The notes beneath the pieces were generated by a model. That model was given only the letters and a program-made list of their open reading frames with translations, ran no database searches and was not told where the DNA came from. From Epinephelus fuscoguttatus (lineage: Eukaryota; Chordata; Actinopteri; Perciformes; Serranidae): DNA of 64,000 nt. The DNA lies in the NCBI RefSeq assembly GCF_011397635.1, contig NC_064770.1, positions 34,744,598 through 34,808,597 on the forward strand, given 5' to 3'. The position numbers and the translations under genes are program-made. Below are positions 19,201 to 32,300 of this stretch, piece by piece (within the stretch, counting starts at the first letter, position 1; every line of letters begins with the position of its first letter).

Positions 19201-21982
19201 CATGTTGTGGAAGGAGATGTACACATGCCGCGTTTCTTTGTGCCCTCAGATTCTTTTTTTTCAATGTAGATGCAGGGCAACTGCGCTTAAACACCAGAGC
19301 GTTGCACATGCGTTTCTGAGCGCCTGAGTTCAACTTACAGAATGCAGCAGCATGCACCACATGTTACGTGCTGGGGAACAACCAATCACAGTCGTCAGAC
19401 ATCTTTCGCTTCTTCTGTAAATATCAATCTGTGGTAAATACACCTACACACTTAATAAACAACGCCTGGAAGACGATCAGCTCTGCACTCAGGATGTCAT
19501 GTAAGTAGGCCATGCTACGGTGCTTGTTATGGTTGCTTGGCAACTTCAAATTCAATCTGTCTCGACGCCCTTGAAAGTTGGCACAGAATAGGCACAAGAG
19601 TTGCACACAGTGCCCGACCTTGTGTTTTCCAGGCGGTTAAAGGCGTGGCATGTGTACAGTCCCTAATGTATTCTGCGGCTCTGAAGGGAGCATTCAAAAA
19701 TAAAAAAAATATCCTGGTGATGTCATAGTGATGTCATCAGGGGGTACCGCAACTTGAGGTTATTAATGTGGACTAAAAGTCAGGATATCTCGACCTCTGC
19801 TGCTTTGATTTTGAGCGGACTACAAAGGTCTTGTAAGCTCACTTCTTTCTCCACAACCCCAAATACTTTTTTCATTTTCAAACTTTTAGACGTCAGACCC
19901 GCTGACACTGACTCACGTGACATCACTCTATAAACAGATCTGCATTTGGATGCACAGTGGTGTAGTGGTTATCAATGAGGTGGGTGTACTGCTAGGTGGA
20001 TTGATAGGTTACAGAGGAGGTAGTGGGTACACCCTCCCATATATTCCAATAGCTTTTTTGGCTGATAGGTGGGTATACTGTAAACAGCTAGAAAAAGAGG
20101 AGGGTATACCCCGTATATCTGCGGGCACCCTCCACTACACCACTTTGTATGCAGAATCTGAAGGCAACTGTATAAGAATTTGCTATCAGATGCGTTCTGA
20201 TTCTGTTTTTAGTGGTATTGACGAATCACATTTGAGTGGGATTTGATCGTCTGCAGGTGAACAGTTCATGTGGAGAGCAAAATAAGAGGAAAGCATTGGT
20301 TGAAATGCAATCTCAGAATGGATCGACTATTGTGTGATGACAATTTACCGTTTTTTAAATCTTTCTCTTAATTTCTGTGAATTCATATGCAGATATCTGT
20401 TTAAAGAGATTAGCCGATATGTTGTCTGAACTGGTCTCAAGTTGCTTCAGAGCTCCCAGAATATTGCCAGTTGCTCCCAGAGGTTTTTTCTCCAACCACA
20501 ATATTTGTGATTGTTTTGTGCTAACAGAGACTCGCCACAGTAGACCTTTGTGAACTCAAAGAAAGAAGAGCGAGGTAAACATCACACCTGCTTCCACATC
20601 TCTCCACCAGCCACTGCAGGGCCTCTCCAGTGTTCGCTATGTGCTCCTCAATGAAGACCCCCTTCGGCAGCTTGTCCACCCCGGTAAACACCACCATGGA
20701 GTACCTCCAGGTCCCCCCACCCAGCGCCCCCAGCTGCTCCTCCGCGGCCCTCCTCTCGATGTCAGTGAAGGGCTGGGTGACCGACACCACCAGCAGGATG
20801 GCGTGGGGTCCAGGAGGGCAGAGAATGGCCCCCATGCACGGCCCCTCGCTGTCCAGGCTCGGTGCCGGCCGCTGTGGGTTGTCCAACTCTGCGGCGGCGT
20901 TGTCGCTACTGTCAGCTTCGCCGGTGTCCTCCGGGTCATTGGGGATGGCCCACGGCGGCGTGTCCACCACAGTGACCCGTCGGCCGTAGATCTCCGTCTG
21001 GCCCACATTGCTGTGAGTCGTCTCCGTCCCAGCGTCGAAGACCTCGTCGCCCAGGATGCTGTTGGCGGTGGAGGTCTTTCCAGATTGGGGGCCCCCGAGG
21101 ATCAGCAGTCTGCGCTCAGGGGGGTGGCGGCCCCTGGGGTCCCCTGTTGAGACACAGAGAGATTAGACAGGAAGTTCCCCACAAGGATGGATTTAAGTTT
21201 GATTGTCTGACTGCTGCATGAAGCCAAGCAGTTGGCCGTCTGAGGAAATGATCCTAATCCTTTATTCTGTTCTGTCTCTGAAGGATTGCCTTGTCCGCAA
21301 AGTGCTTTCCGGAGATGAGGAAACTTCATTCATTCCACTGCAACATATAGCCCTATCCCTCTCCTCACTCAGATTTCCTCTTTGTGCCCTTCTTATCTGA
21401 GCTCCTTGTTACCTTATACCTCTTCTCCTTAACTGCCTCTTGTCCTTACCCCCTTCTCTCCCTCTAACCTTCCTCCCAGCATGCCTCCTCTTTGTTTTCC
21501 TCTGTCCTTAGCCTTTGGAAAAAATTGGGTCAGAGAGGAGGAACCTTGGACTCCTTCCAAAAAGAAAGGCATGTGGACAGAATATGATTTAGTGAAAGTT
21601 GCACGAAGAGGACAAATGTTTGATCAATCATTGTGAAAGAACATGAATATTCGGAGGATGGAGAGAGGAGCAGCAGCTGCTCTGTGGGCATGACAAGAGG
21701 GGAGAACACAGAGGGAGGAGAGGGAAGTTTATTGATTTACCCCGTTACTCACGGCTGCTGACACTTTCCATGTGAGCTGCTAAACACAGGAAGTTGACTC
21801 AAGCAACAGTTTCCCAGCATTGTGAATGGCCCCAACGTGAAATGGCTCTGAGGGGTTACGCCTGATGCTGTGCCTGACTGAATGGATGGTGATGATGGAG
21901 GGGGGAACCTGCGGGGACAAGGTGTTCAGCAAAGGATGAAAGCCCACTCACCAGTGTCAGAGGCAGAGGACACAGCAGCCAT
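16205..21982 (-). CDS. Two-domain AIG1/GIMAP-type GTPase
   Basis: Six minus-strand exons keep frame through every GT-AG junction: 21982-21952, 21143-20588, 19120-19023, 18853-18722, 18475-17885 and 16278-16205, giving 483 residues. GIMAPs are GTP-binding proteins of immune cells, usually membrane-linked. Domain A has a P-loop GGPQSGKTS (residues 27-35), DTPPW (71-75), CPPGPHAILLVV and VFTGVDKLP. A linker with RYHAFDNT and a charged helix of Glu/Arg (about 225-260, likely coiled coil) leads to domain B: GWKGVGKSS (270-278), DTPGWDW (314-320), RPGPHTLLLVLP and LFSCGDWLG. The tail is acidic and Ser-rich and ends CRGCQLQ. The start ATG opens a 10-codon exon; the last exon is inferred from phase and acceptor. 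If exon 5 were read through, the protein would stop at 17841 instead. It resembles multi-domain GIMAP8-like fish proteins; the exact orthologue is unknown. Confidence 0.85.
16352..17516. mobile_element. Foldback-like transposon, copy 2 (GIMAP-like gene intron 5)
   Basis: The left arm, from AAGGACGAGTTCACCC at about 16351, carries the same blocks as copy 1: CTCTTACCTGTAGTGCTATT, ATAATGGAACTAGATGGCAC and ACCTTGTTGTGAGCAGTTTC. The right arm ending near 17516 carries the complements, such as GAAACTGCTCACAGCAAGGT. It lies between exons 5 and 6 of the minus-strand GTPase gene. There is no ORF of note. Confidence 0.7.
17529..17843. mobile_element. 315-bp MITE with AAAGGTC(T/C)AGTGTG ends
   Basis: The left end AAAGGTCTAGTGTGCAGGA and the complement of the right end, AAAGGTCCAGTGTGTAGAA, form an inverted repeat of about 17 bp. 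The flanks share TTAA-like bases. A diverged relative of the left end occurs near 38664 (AAAGGTATAGTGTATAGGAT). It is non-coding and abuts foldback copy 2 inside the GTPase gene intron. Confidence 0.65.
19219..19657. mobile_element. Inverted-repeat element in GIMAP-like gene intron 2
   Basis: GTACACATGCCGCG at 19219 is mirrored by CGTGGCATGTGTAC ending at 19657, giving a 14-bp inverted repeat with one mismatch. The interior is non-coding. No target duplication was established, so superfamily and exact limits are open. Confidence 0.45.
19956..20144. mobile_element. 189-bp hAT-like MITE in GIMAP-like gene intron 2
   Basis: A perfect 13-bp terminal inverted repeat AGTGGTGTAGTGG begins at 19956 and its complement ends at 20144. 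The flanks hold near-identical TTGGATGCA and TTGTATGCA, compatible with an 8- or 9-bp target duplication. A related internal fragment lies near 805-890. Confidence 0.65.
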
Positions 21983-23399
21983 CTTGTGTGTAGAACCTCT
22001 GGCTTCCTCCTCCTCTGCCCCCCTCCTCCTTCTCCTTCTCGCCTCCACGGTGGATTCCTCTTCGTGCCCCTTCAGAAAGCGACGGATCCTGAGTGGTGTG
22101 TGAAAGGCTGGCAGCTCGAATGCTTCTTGGCTCTCTCTTTCACTCTCACCCTCATTCTACTGCAGTGGAACTCACTCTATCCTCTGTTCCCTGTGTCTGC
22201 CTCCCTTTCTCTCCTCATACCTCCTTTGCCATTCAACCTCTCCCCCTCTCTCTCCCCCCCTTTTTTTTAATCTATTATCCTCCACACCCCCTCACCCCAC
22301 TGTGGCTCTTCCCTGTCCTTTCCTCTGTGGCTTCTCCCCGTCTCCTCCGTCTTATTTATCTGTCCAAGCAGAGGGGAAAGATTGTGCAATGCAGGAATCT
22401 GAAAGCCAAATCCACCCCTGCTGCAGCAGCTCCAGGAAGATGTCTCGTCATTTCTTTTTTTTAAGTCAAAACACAGGAAGCTGTTCCTCCCACTTGCCCG
22501 TATCACACAGCAGCAGCAGCAGCAGCAGCAAGAGTGTGGCACTGTATGCAGACTGCAGTCAGGAGGACAGATAGAAAGATGGATAGACAGAGAGGGAGGG
22601 AGAGATAGAGAGGGAGCACAGTGTTCTCTCTCTGTTTACAGCTGGATGTATTCCCCAGCTGCTGCATCATGCACAAACACTACTATTTATATGATGCCTG
22701 CAGACACAGAAACATTGTGAGGGAGGCGGGGGGGGGGGGGGGTTTGTATACTGCATGAATAAATTTAAATATTGATATAAGACATGCAGCTACATCTTAC
22801 ATAATACATAAAAGCTCCCATAAATAGCAGATGACTGCAAGACGTTATCTAATTGCACTGAACTCAAAGCACTGTCACTGTAGTGTGAGTAATGTCTGAG
22901 GGATGCTGGGCTGAAACATTACATATATGTCATCCTGAATGTCTGAGCTCATCCTTGGCTCCTTAACAGATCAATTACACGCTGTATGGCGAGATACATT
23001 CACGGAACTGAGCTAAATCATGTAAGAAAGAGTATCAAAAAAATAAGAGCTTTAAAAATGAACAATTAGCGAACTGGTACATTTTGTAGCGTCTCTTTAT
23101 TGACGTACTTTCCCGCACAGGGGCGTTGTTTCAACTCTGTTGTGTCGCAGCTGTTTGAAACAAACAATTGAACAGCAATTAGGCGGTCACGTACAGGCGC
23201 CTCTTTGCCGTACACCGCCACAAGCGTCGTGATCTTACCTCACGCCGTACGCCGACTCCTACCGTCGTAAAACCCGCTTCTTTGCCCATGTGATGCTACA
23301 TGCTGAAGTCGGCGCGGCTACTCAGGGAAGCTAGTGTGTGTAGCTGAAGGTGGAGGGCAGACTCTTGTGTTTAAGCAGACACAACCTCGTCTCACAATC
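21983..23399. other. Head-to-head intergenic region between the GIMAP-like gene and adsl
   Basis: The two start codons are 1.4 kb apart and point away from each other. The part near the GTPase gene is rich in CT tracts and holds a short (CAG)n run near 22507-22530 and a G run near 22726-22742. The part near adsl (about 23100-23390) has many CpGs, such as GGGGCGTTG, GGCGCCTC and GTCGGCGCGGC, fitting a housekeeping promoter. No shared promoter element can be shown. Confidence 0.55.
23100..23399 (+). promoter_or_regulatory. adsl: adsl promoter and 5' UTR
   Basis: This is the CpG-rich stretch immediately before the adsl start codon, richer in CG pairs than the surrounding DNA and without a convincing TATA box near the gene. 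That fits a broadly expressed enzyme. The transcription start cannot be placed. A stop-free lead-in from 23334 shares the coding frame, but the family alignment supports the ATG at 23400. Confidence 0.5.
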
Positions 23400-26300
23400 A
23401 TGGAGGGAGCCGACGAGTTCATGAAGTACCGCTCACCGCTGGTGTCCAGGTATGCCAGCAAGGAAATGGCGTACAACTTCAGTGACAGGAAGAAATTCAC
23501 AACCTGGAGAAAGCTGTGGATCTACCTGGCCAAGGCTGAGAAGGTGTGTAGCTGCTTCACATCAAACACAGCATGTGTCTTTGCCATTATTGTGCTTCTA
23601 AACACAATTTTTTCATGCTTAAGGTCTTATGAGCTGAAGTTTGCGACCTTCAGGAGCCATATTAAGTTTCCTGCTCTAAATATAGTTTTAAGGAGGACCC
23701 CCTTTAACAGCTCTCTGCTATGCATGGCTGTCAGGTCCTGAACTAAGCAGAGGTGTGTCTGCGACTTGTACTATATAATAAGCAGAAAGAAAATCCATAT
23801 ATAATGCAGAGAGGGGTTATTTTATCATGATTCAAGGCTTTTCAATTTCGATTGGTGTAGTTTGCACAGAAACCATGTGTAAGTTTTAATGCATGCATTT
23901 CATGAATATGAATTTTAGCAATTAAAGGTCTATTGCAGGGGTGTCAAACATACAGCCCGTGGGCCAGAACCGGCCCACCCAAGGGTCCAATCCGGCCCAC
24001 TAGATGACTAGACTAAAGGTCCATCCCAATACTCACACTTCCCCTCAAAATTGGCCCTAGCCCTTGTTTTTGCACGTTGCTGCGAAGGGCTAAGGTGTCC
24101 CAAACTTTAGGTAAGTGCTTTCAGCCCTTAAAATCCCTACTTAAAACCTCTTGCACTTCACCTCCATTTTATAGCAAAAACACCTAAAATGACATACCCA
24201 AATTAAAATGACTGTAGCTTCTCAACCGCTCTGACTACATGCATGCATGATGTCTTGCCAGAAAGAAAACTCCCTGAAGTTTCTTGTGAAAGTGTCAGAA
24301 ACACTCTAGGTGATACAGAGACAGAGTAATAGGCCTCTGAAGTCAGTAAAAAATTGAAGATTTTGCCTAAAATAAAATAAAAAATGTATTTCAGGATGAA
24401 TAACTGTCTGTGGCTTCATCTGAGCAGGTAAATGACATGTAGGGCTGTAGGCACACTAGCAATGAACAGTTCTTTCAAATTTGAAGAAGACTGCTCAAAG
24501 TATGACCATTCTACAGTGTTTTTTACAAGAAAAGATCCAGGCGGAGCTCCAAATGACAAGACGGTCACTCGACTTCAAAACAGTACTATCAGTGATCAAA
24601 CAACACTCAGCCAGCTTCAAACATTGTACCTTATTGAAATCAGGTGTGATTATGATAGCTGATGTTGTTTATGACACAGAAACACCATAAAATATCACCA
24701 AATAAAGCCATATGAAACGTGAAAGTTATGGTCCCACTTTCTAGACGGTATATCTCAGGCAAAACTAGTGGTACGAGTGAGACTCTTACCTTTTATAAAC
24801 CAGCTAAGTCCCCGCTAACAGCTCCACATAAGATCGTGAGTAATCCTTTAACTTTTCCCATGGAAAAACGGCATGACATGACTTGTCACCACTCATCGCG
24901 ATTTTTGACTTTGTGTGTTTAGGCTGCTCTGGTGCGAAATACATCATAAATAAAAGAAAAACGAGAAAATGCTTCCTGAATCCGGCAATACCAAACATCA
25001 TATGGTTTGATGACGTAGTGCGCCTGGGAGATACCATTTAACAGAGGAGGGGGGGGGGGTGCGAGGACGTCGGCGTCTTGGCGGAGTTAGAGAGGTTAAT
25101 TTGAAGGGCCGTGTGATGCATACGAACCCATCTCAACTGAGGGGAAGATTGAAATTCCCAGGTTGCATTGTGATACTATCCAGCCAGGTGCATTTTCCAG
25201 GAAGATGGCAGCCTCCATGAGAAAGCCATCGCACAATTTAAGTACTATTTTCGCAAATAAGCATGCAAAAGTTCCAAAATATGTCTGAATGTGTTATCTT
25301 TCTGCACATGCATTGTTTACTGTAAGTGTTGAGTTAGAATATGGATGCTTGAAAATGGCTAATTCACGATGTGGCCGACATGAATATCTACAGAGTTCTT
25401 TGTGCAAGAAGCCTATGTCGACGATACGTGCGATGTAGGTGAACATGTCTGTTACGCTAATTTGCATGAAGTGACGTCCCAATTCGTAGGTAAAATTCCC
25501 TAACCCTCAACACTACCCCTTTCATCGTTGAGGGAAATCTATCTGGCGAGTGCACTTGAAACCAAGAGGTAAGGTTAAGGGAAGAGAACTGGGATTGGCC
25601 CAAAGGATGCTTTTAAACCTGCCCTGTTTGGTTCGGTTCAGTTGAACTCAAGTTCATTTGCCCCCTCAGTATGGTTCGTTTGGGCAGGTGTGAACACAGC
25701 AGTCACACTCAGGTGCACCAAAACAACCTGATCGAGACCTTCTTGAAGAGGTGGTCTCAGTCTGGTTACAAATGAACTCTGGTGAGGTTGGTTTGTGGTG
25801 AGAAGGTGTTCCGACCTGGATCTGAACCACCTGCAGTCACATGACACATTGTTTGGGTTAAACATGAGCATGTTACAGTCCTGGAGGATTATTAATGTGC
25901 ACCTCCTCCTGTACTACCTTAATATGCACATTCAGCACATCCAATGCATCAAAACATTGTTTTCTAGTTGGAGCCGCGCCTCGTTTTCAAACTGTATGCT
26001 TTGACTAAAATGAACAATGACAGCAATATAGTCCACGATGAGCAGCGCTAAAATCAACCTGCGTAGTTGTCCCTCCATTGTGACATTAGAAAGTGTCACA
26101 TTTATCTTGCAAGTGTACTCTTCTTCAACGTTTGCTTTACTTCCTGGATTTTTCCCACATGGAAATTCTGACCAATCAAGAGCAGCTTTCTCACACAAGG
26201 CATTTGATCTGGTCCTCTTGTAAATGCTGCCGTGAGAACACCAACCAACCCTAGGCAATTATACAACTTTGGAACAACATGAGTCCCTGATTCAGACCAA

Positions 26301-29300
26301 AGGAGACGAATCTAGGTCTGAAAGCAGCCTTAGAGGTTCCAAGGTTTCAGGAGCAGGTTAAACAATGTGTTGCCTACTTCATGTAAGAGGCTTCAGAGGC
26401 GTCAGGGGCGTTTCCACCCTGACCAAGATACAGTTCTCTAATATAACAATGAATACTGTGACTATGTTTAAAGATACTGAAAAAAAATGCACTTATTTTT
26501 CTTGAGACATTTCAGTTCAATACCATAGATAAGGAAATGTAAATGGTATAATAAACAACAAATTCCATACCTCGGTATACCGGTTTCTCAGTATACCACT
26601 GCAGCCCTTCTGCAGACTTTTGGATTTGTATTCCAGGATACCAAATAGTACTTGTTTCTGTGGACTGTTCATTAAAATGGAGGCTGGTAAAAGCACAAAG
26701 GTTATATTGCCCTGATTTTCTGTCCTTGTCTGTGGCTCTTTTCTATGATAACCAGAGACAGAAAACATTGGTCAAAAGCCAACTGTGTCACTGCAACAAA
26801 CCTCAACTCTTCTCTGTTTGAGCTACTCTTCATTGATGTCACAGACAGTTTTCTCCATTTGTTCCCGCTTAAATAACTTTAAGGTTGTTAAAATCACTCG
26901 TGTCTGACATTTTCACTCATATTGCCTGTATCAGTTTATATACATATGTCAAATTATGAAACCAGAGAATCCATGTTTTCTATTGCTGCCCCACTCCATT
27001 AGATGGAAATATTCTACATGCGTTGTGCCTAATTTCATACATATTTCCTCATAAATCTCATGTATTTGGTTTCATTGGAAACTTGTGGTCTTCTGGAACT
27101 GACACTAAATGATTGTGGGTTTATAAAGGATGTTTGGCTGCACAGAGTGAGTCTGTAATGACTGATGGCTTCTGGGGTCATTAGAAAACACCCTCTGAAA
27201 CATCCTGACATTTAGCTCCCAAACTAAACAGCCATGGGATCCCTCAGCTCGTGTTCAGCACAGCGGGGTCAAAGATGATTATTATTTAACTGAGCAGAAT
27301 TTTGAAGTTGCAGATGATTTCAGAACAACTATTAATGTAATCCTGTAGGCATCACAAAGGCTCAGACACTAATTCCTCAGAGTGAATTGTACATTTGTTA
27401 TATTAAAAACGGGCATGTGGGGGATTAACTGGTGACGGATCCTGTCTCACATGTATCACCTCACATGACCACACAGTAATCAGATCTGATCAGAGTCCAT
27501 CTTTTCTAGCTCTCCTGTATTTTGACATGTTTTTCGGGGGTTGGCTTTGCCACAGTTTGCCTGGGCAGAGTTCGTGAGGCCTGTGGCTGCCGCTGTGTGG
27601 CTTGTGTATGAAAATAGCATGCAGAGAATGTCACAGTAACAGGAGACCGCCCCATGAGACGCTGCATGTTAATAGCCTGACATAGCTTCTGTAGCCTTTG
27701 TAGTTTCTTTTTTTTATCATTTCTTATGTTGGGTCACTATTTGCTTGCTCACAGTCTGACCTTTGACCCAGCAGGGTTTGACATTGTTGTGTTGTAACAT
27801 AGAGGGAGAGAGGTACATTCAGGGCTCAGTTTCTCAATTAAGTAGTCCCATCATATGACTGCTGTATCCTGACAGAAAAACTCCAATCTAATCAGGATCT
27901 CATGAGGAGAGCACATGCCTGTCAAGAGAAGGATGACTAATGTCACATCAGGCTGTCTGTCTACTGTTCAAAGATCTTCAAGTGACGTGATTGTTTTTTT
28001 TATCTTAAAGTGACATTTTACTCCAGAATAATAAAAAATACTTATTTTTCCTCTTACCTGTAGTGCTTTTTGTCAGTTTAGGTTGTTCCGGTGTGAGTTT
28101 CAGAGTGTTGGAGATATCAGCCATAGAGATGTCTGCCGTAATATAATGCACTGGTTCCCTACTGGTCCAGTCACGGGGTACAGATTTCTGCTTAGTCATA
28201 ATTTAAAGGTCCATACAGATGAATCCATTCAGTATCATACTTGTGTTTGGCCATGTCATCCAGCTAGTTTGCTGTCTCTATCAAGTAGCTGTCTGTTAGT
28301 CACTCACTCTACAGCAGGAAAATAAAAGTTGTGTAAATCCACTGTACTTAAAAATAAAGTGTGTTTTTACAAAGTTGAGGACCATTCAGAATGTGACCCG
28401 CTTTTTGACCAGGACCCACCAGTTGGGAACCACTGATATAATGGAAATGGGAATTGAGATCCGGTTCCTAACTGGTCCCATCCCTTTCTGCATAACTACA
28501 CCCCCCAATTGTATCATGGCACCGAAGGAAGTGTGCACCTACTGCTGCACCACTGAGCTGTCTAGTTACATCTTAGGTAAGGTGAACGCCATTAATGTTC
28601 ACGTCTGTCTTGAGCATGAGCCTCATGTCCATGAATAGATGCACGCTTCCCTCTGTGTGGTGACACAGTTGTAGTGTTGTCACGATACCAAAATCTTTGT
28701 TTCGGTACCAATACCAATATGAATTTCGATACTTTTCGATACTCTTCGGTACTTTTCCTAAGGAAAAGTCCTTTTGGATACAAACCTTTAGAACAATAAA
28801 TAATAGGGGTGTAACAGTACCAAAAAAATCATGGTTCGGTAAGTACCTCGGTACAGACGTGACGGTTTGGTAACTCAAATGTTCCACCAAGTTTGTGTTG
28901 TCTCGTGTTGTCTCCCTTTGCGATTCAGACTTTCTCTTACCTTTTTTCATGTGCGCCAGCTGCGAATGTTGATACAGGTGTTGTCATACACGCCACTTGA
29001 GCAATCTGTGCTCCAATAGGAACAAGAAAGGCGTTTGTGTGCATAAATGAGTAAAATAAAATAACTAAATTAATGAACGGAATCAATTTCAACATACCGG
29101 TGTTTTCCAAATGCAGTATAGTACCGTTTGGAATACTCTAGTACCGTGGTACTATTTTAGTACTGCTATACCGTGCAACACTACACAGTTGGCGGGTGTA
29201 GTTCGGTGGATCAAGATGGGAATTGACCTATGGCTAAGCCGCGCCCCCCTCCACTCACTCGGACAAACTATCAACATTCAGTCACCGGTGCTATGGCAGG

Positions 29301-32300
29301 TGTCACAGTACACGGCATTTCACAGGAGGCAATAGATGATTGTTGGGGACATAACGATCAGATGTCATTGAGAAGTAACCAAAAGGGCCTAAACTACGCA
29401 TTGGAGGGATATATTCATCATTTTATTGTTGAGAAGGTCGATGAAAAGCTTAAATTACAAGCCAAAATTTACAGGTTACAGTGTACGCTTGTGAACCGCA
29501 TCTCGTTGCCGTTGCCATCAAAGACAACAAGTTAAAGTGCCACTGAAGTTAAGGTTTTTGGCTCAGAATATGAGAAAAGGATAACGGCCTTTTTACCATC
29601 TTTACCAAGAGTGTCTCTCCGTTAGTTTGGTGCTACAGTATTTACACTGAATCATTCAGCATAACGTTTGCCAACCTTTGTTATCTCTGCCATTACAGAT
29701 AAGTTAATGAAGCTAAGCTCCAGAAGTTAACGTTAGCTTAACTAGAGCCCTTTGGACAACAGCTAACAATGATGTACCATCACCAAAGTACAAAACTAGA
29801 ACAAAATAGGCTAATGAACTCCCAGCAAACAAGGTGACATGATGAACAACGCAGCTAGGAGCTAACGTTAGGCTAACTTTAGCTAACGTTAGCTAGAGAT
29901 GTTAAAGATAACTTTATATTTCTTTCCAGCAAAGTGACAATATGTTGCCTCAAACACGATGTTGACTTACCTTAGAACAGATGTGGGCATCATTGTTAAT
30001 CTTATTCACGTTGAGTTGATGTTGTGGTCTAACGTTACCACACAACTTTATCCAAAGGAGACACTTTTCTCGGTTGAGATGTGGTTTAAAGTGTAAAAAA
30101 TACACCTGGTCGCCCAGCCTCTCAGGATACCTTGTGTCAGAGTTGCATGTACCCCATGCACACCGTTTGACCATTTTTAAACTTCAAATTTCAGAAAAAG
30201 CTCATAAAACAGAACAAAACTGACTTTCTGTAATGCATTTCAATGGACGTCCAGGCAGAGAATGTCCCAGTGTATGGGAATGGCTATACGCACTGTGATT
30301 GGCTCATCGCGTTTGAGGGTGGGACTTAGCCATAGGTCAATTGATAACCAGATATGTTGTCCGAAACATCTGAGTCATATACCTACTGTTTATTCCTAGC
30401 CGCAATGTCTTCCCGTCATCACTGTGTCTCTCCTCTCACCTGTCTCGTTGTCTTCACCGTTCTCCTCCTCAGGCTTTGGGTCTGCCCATCACAGACGCCC
30501 AGATTCAGGAGATGGAGAGCCATGAAGCGAACATTGACTTCGCCATGGCGGCCGAGGAGGAACGTAAGCTCAGGCACGATGTCATGGCTCATGTCCACAC
30601 CTTCGCACACTGCTGCCCCACCGCTGCTCCCATCATTCACCTCGGTGCCACCTCCTGCTACGTGGGAGACAATACTGTAATTATCACGGACATTGTGTTC
30701 ATTTTTTTGACTGCATCATCAGTCGTCTCATATTTTCTCTCTTATGTGTCTGGTGATGATGATAAAACTCCAACTCTGCTCGCAGAGCTTTTCTTCAAAA
30801 GAGCTCATGTTCTCTAAGTGGTTTTGTTTTTCCTCCTCAGGATCTGATTATGCTGCGTGATGGATTCGACATTCTCTTGCCTAAGGTGAGGCTCAGCTGT
30901 TTCCCGGAAAACACGCACACCCATCCAGTTGTGCGTCTATGAAATTGGTATATGATCTTTTTTTTCTTGGCAAGCCTCAGCTGTTCAGTAACAAGTCAAC
31001 AATGTAGAAATAATTTACCACGGTAGATTATTTGCAGTATTTTGTCACACCACACATAGATAACAGAAGTAAGCTTAACATGCGGGGGTTGTATGTGCGT
31101 GAATAACAGCGGCGTATTATGTCATAATGCATTGCTGAAACCTTTTGTTCTTTTTCCCACAGCTGGCCAGAGTCATTGACAGACTGGCAAACTTTGCAGA
31201 GAAGTACGCTGACCTCCCCACGCTCGGCTTCACACACTACCAGTGAGTCTGAATACAGCTGAGGGGTGTCCCACCACATGCATCCTATTTGCAATGTTTC
31301 CTTACCTTAATTTCTTTCCTGATGAAGTACATGCAGTGTTAACATATATCCTCTCCTCCTCCTCCTCCTGCTCTGCCTGCAGGCCTGCCCAGTTGACCAC
31401 GGTAGGAAAGCGAGCATGTCTGTGGCTGCAGGACTTGACTATGGACATGCGGAACCTGCAGCGAGCCCGTGATGACCTGCGTTTCCGGGGGGTCAAGGGG
31501 ACCACCGGCACCCAGGCCAGCTTCCTGCAGCTCTTCCAGGGGGACCATGAGAAGGTACAAATCACTGATAAATTTGCATGTAGACAGTGATGGAGATTTA
31601 ACATCCAGAAGCATTTTATTATGGTGGATTGTACATGTAACTTGTAGAAAAACTCCCGCACATTGTCTGACTTGCAAAAATAATGATTTTAATTGAGACT
31701 AGTCCATACCCATTAGTAGCTTTGTTACCTTCTACCTATGCCAATTATCAATGCCTATGTGCAGTTTCACATAGATTGACCACGTCAGTGAGTAGAAAAA
31801 CATGGGACAGACAGAATGACACACTGACAGTTTCCGTGATTATGTACAGCATACCATACCATGACTTAGTCATACCAAAAATTAGAAAACAACAACATTG
31901 GTCCACAGGGGGAGCCACAGCGATCGGTCGCATTTTAGCCATTTTGAAGCATTTTTCTGTTGTTATAGATGATGTGTGGTCATATGCCTACAAAGTTGCG
32001 TGGTGATGGGTGAAACCCTTGAGATGTTATACACCTTTATGTGACGAGCCACGCCCTCCGCAATATTCATTGCCTTATAGAAGCTCAGTTTTAGTAAGTT
32101 TTCCAACTTTTGCCAAGAGGGAACTTTAGATATTGGTCCCTAGATTATGTTCACCCAGTTTCATGCAGATCGCTCAAACTTCCTAGGAAGAGATCCATTT
32201 GAAGTGTTTTTCAAAAAATTCAAAATGGCAGAAAATCTATATAAGCGGAAGTTATGGGTTCTTGAGGCAAATGTGTTCCTCATGACGAGAGGCATCTCTG

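Noticed and set aside
22507-22530. (CAG)n run as a possible polyglutamine-coding exon
   Set aside because: The surrounding frames are short, no exon junctions fit, and it lies between two promoters; a simple repeat is enough.
24018-25600. A clean TIR pair for the 1.6-kb segment in adsl intron 1
   Set aside because: The ends match only loosely and no target duplication could be read, so it is listed as a probable repeat only.
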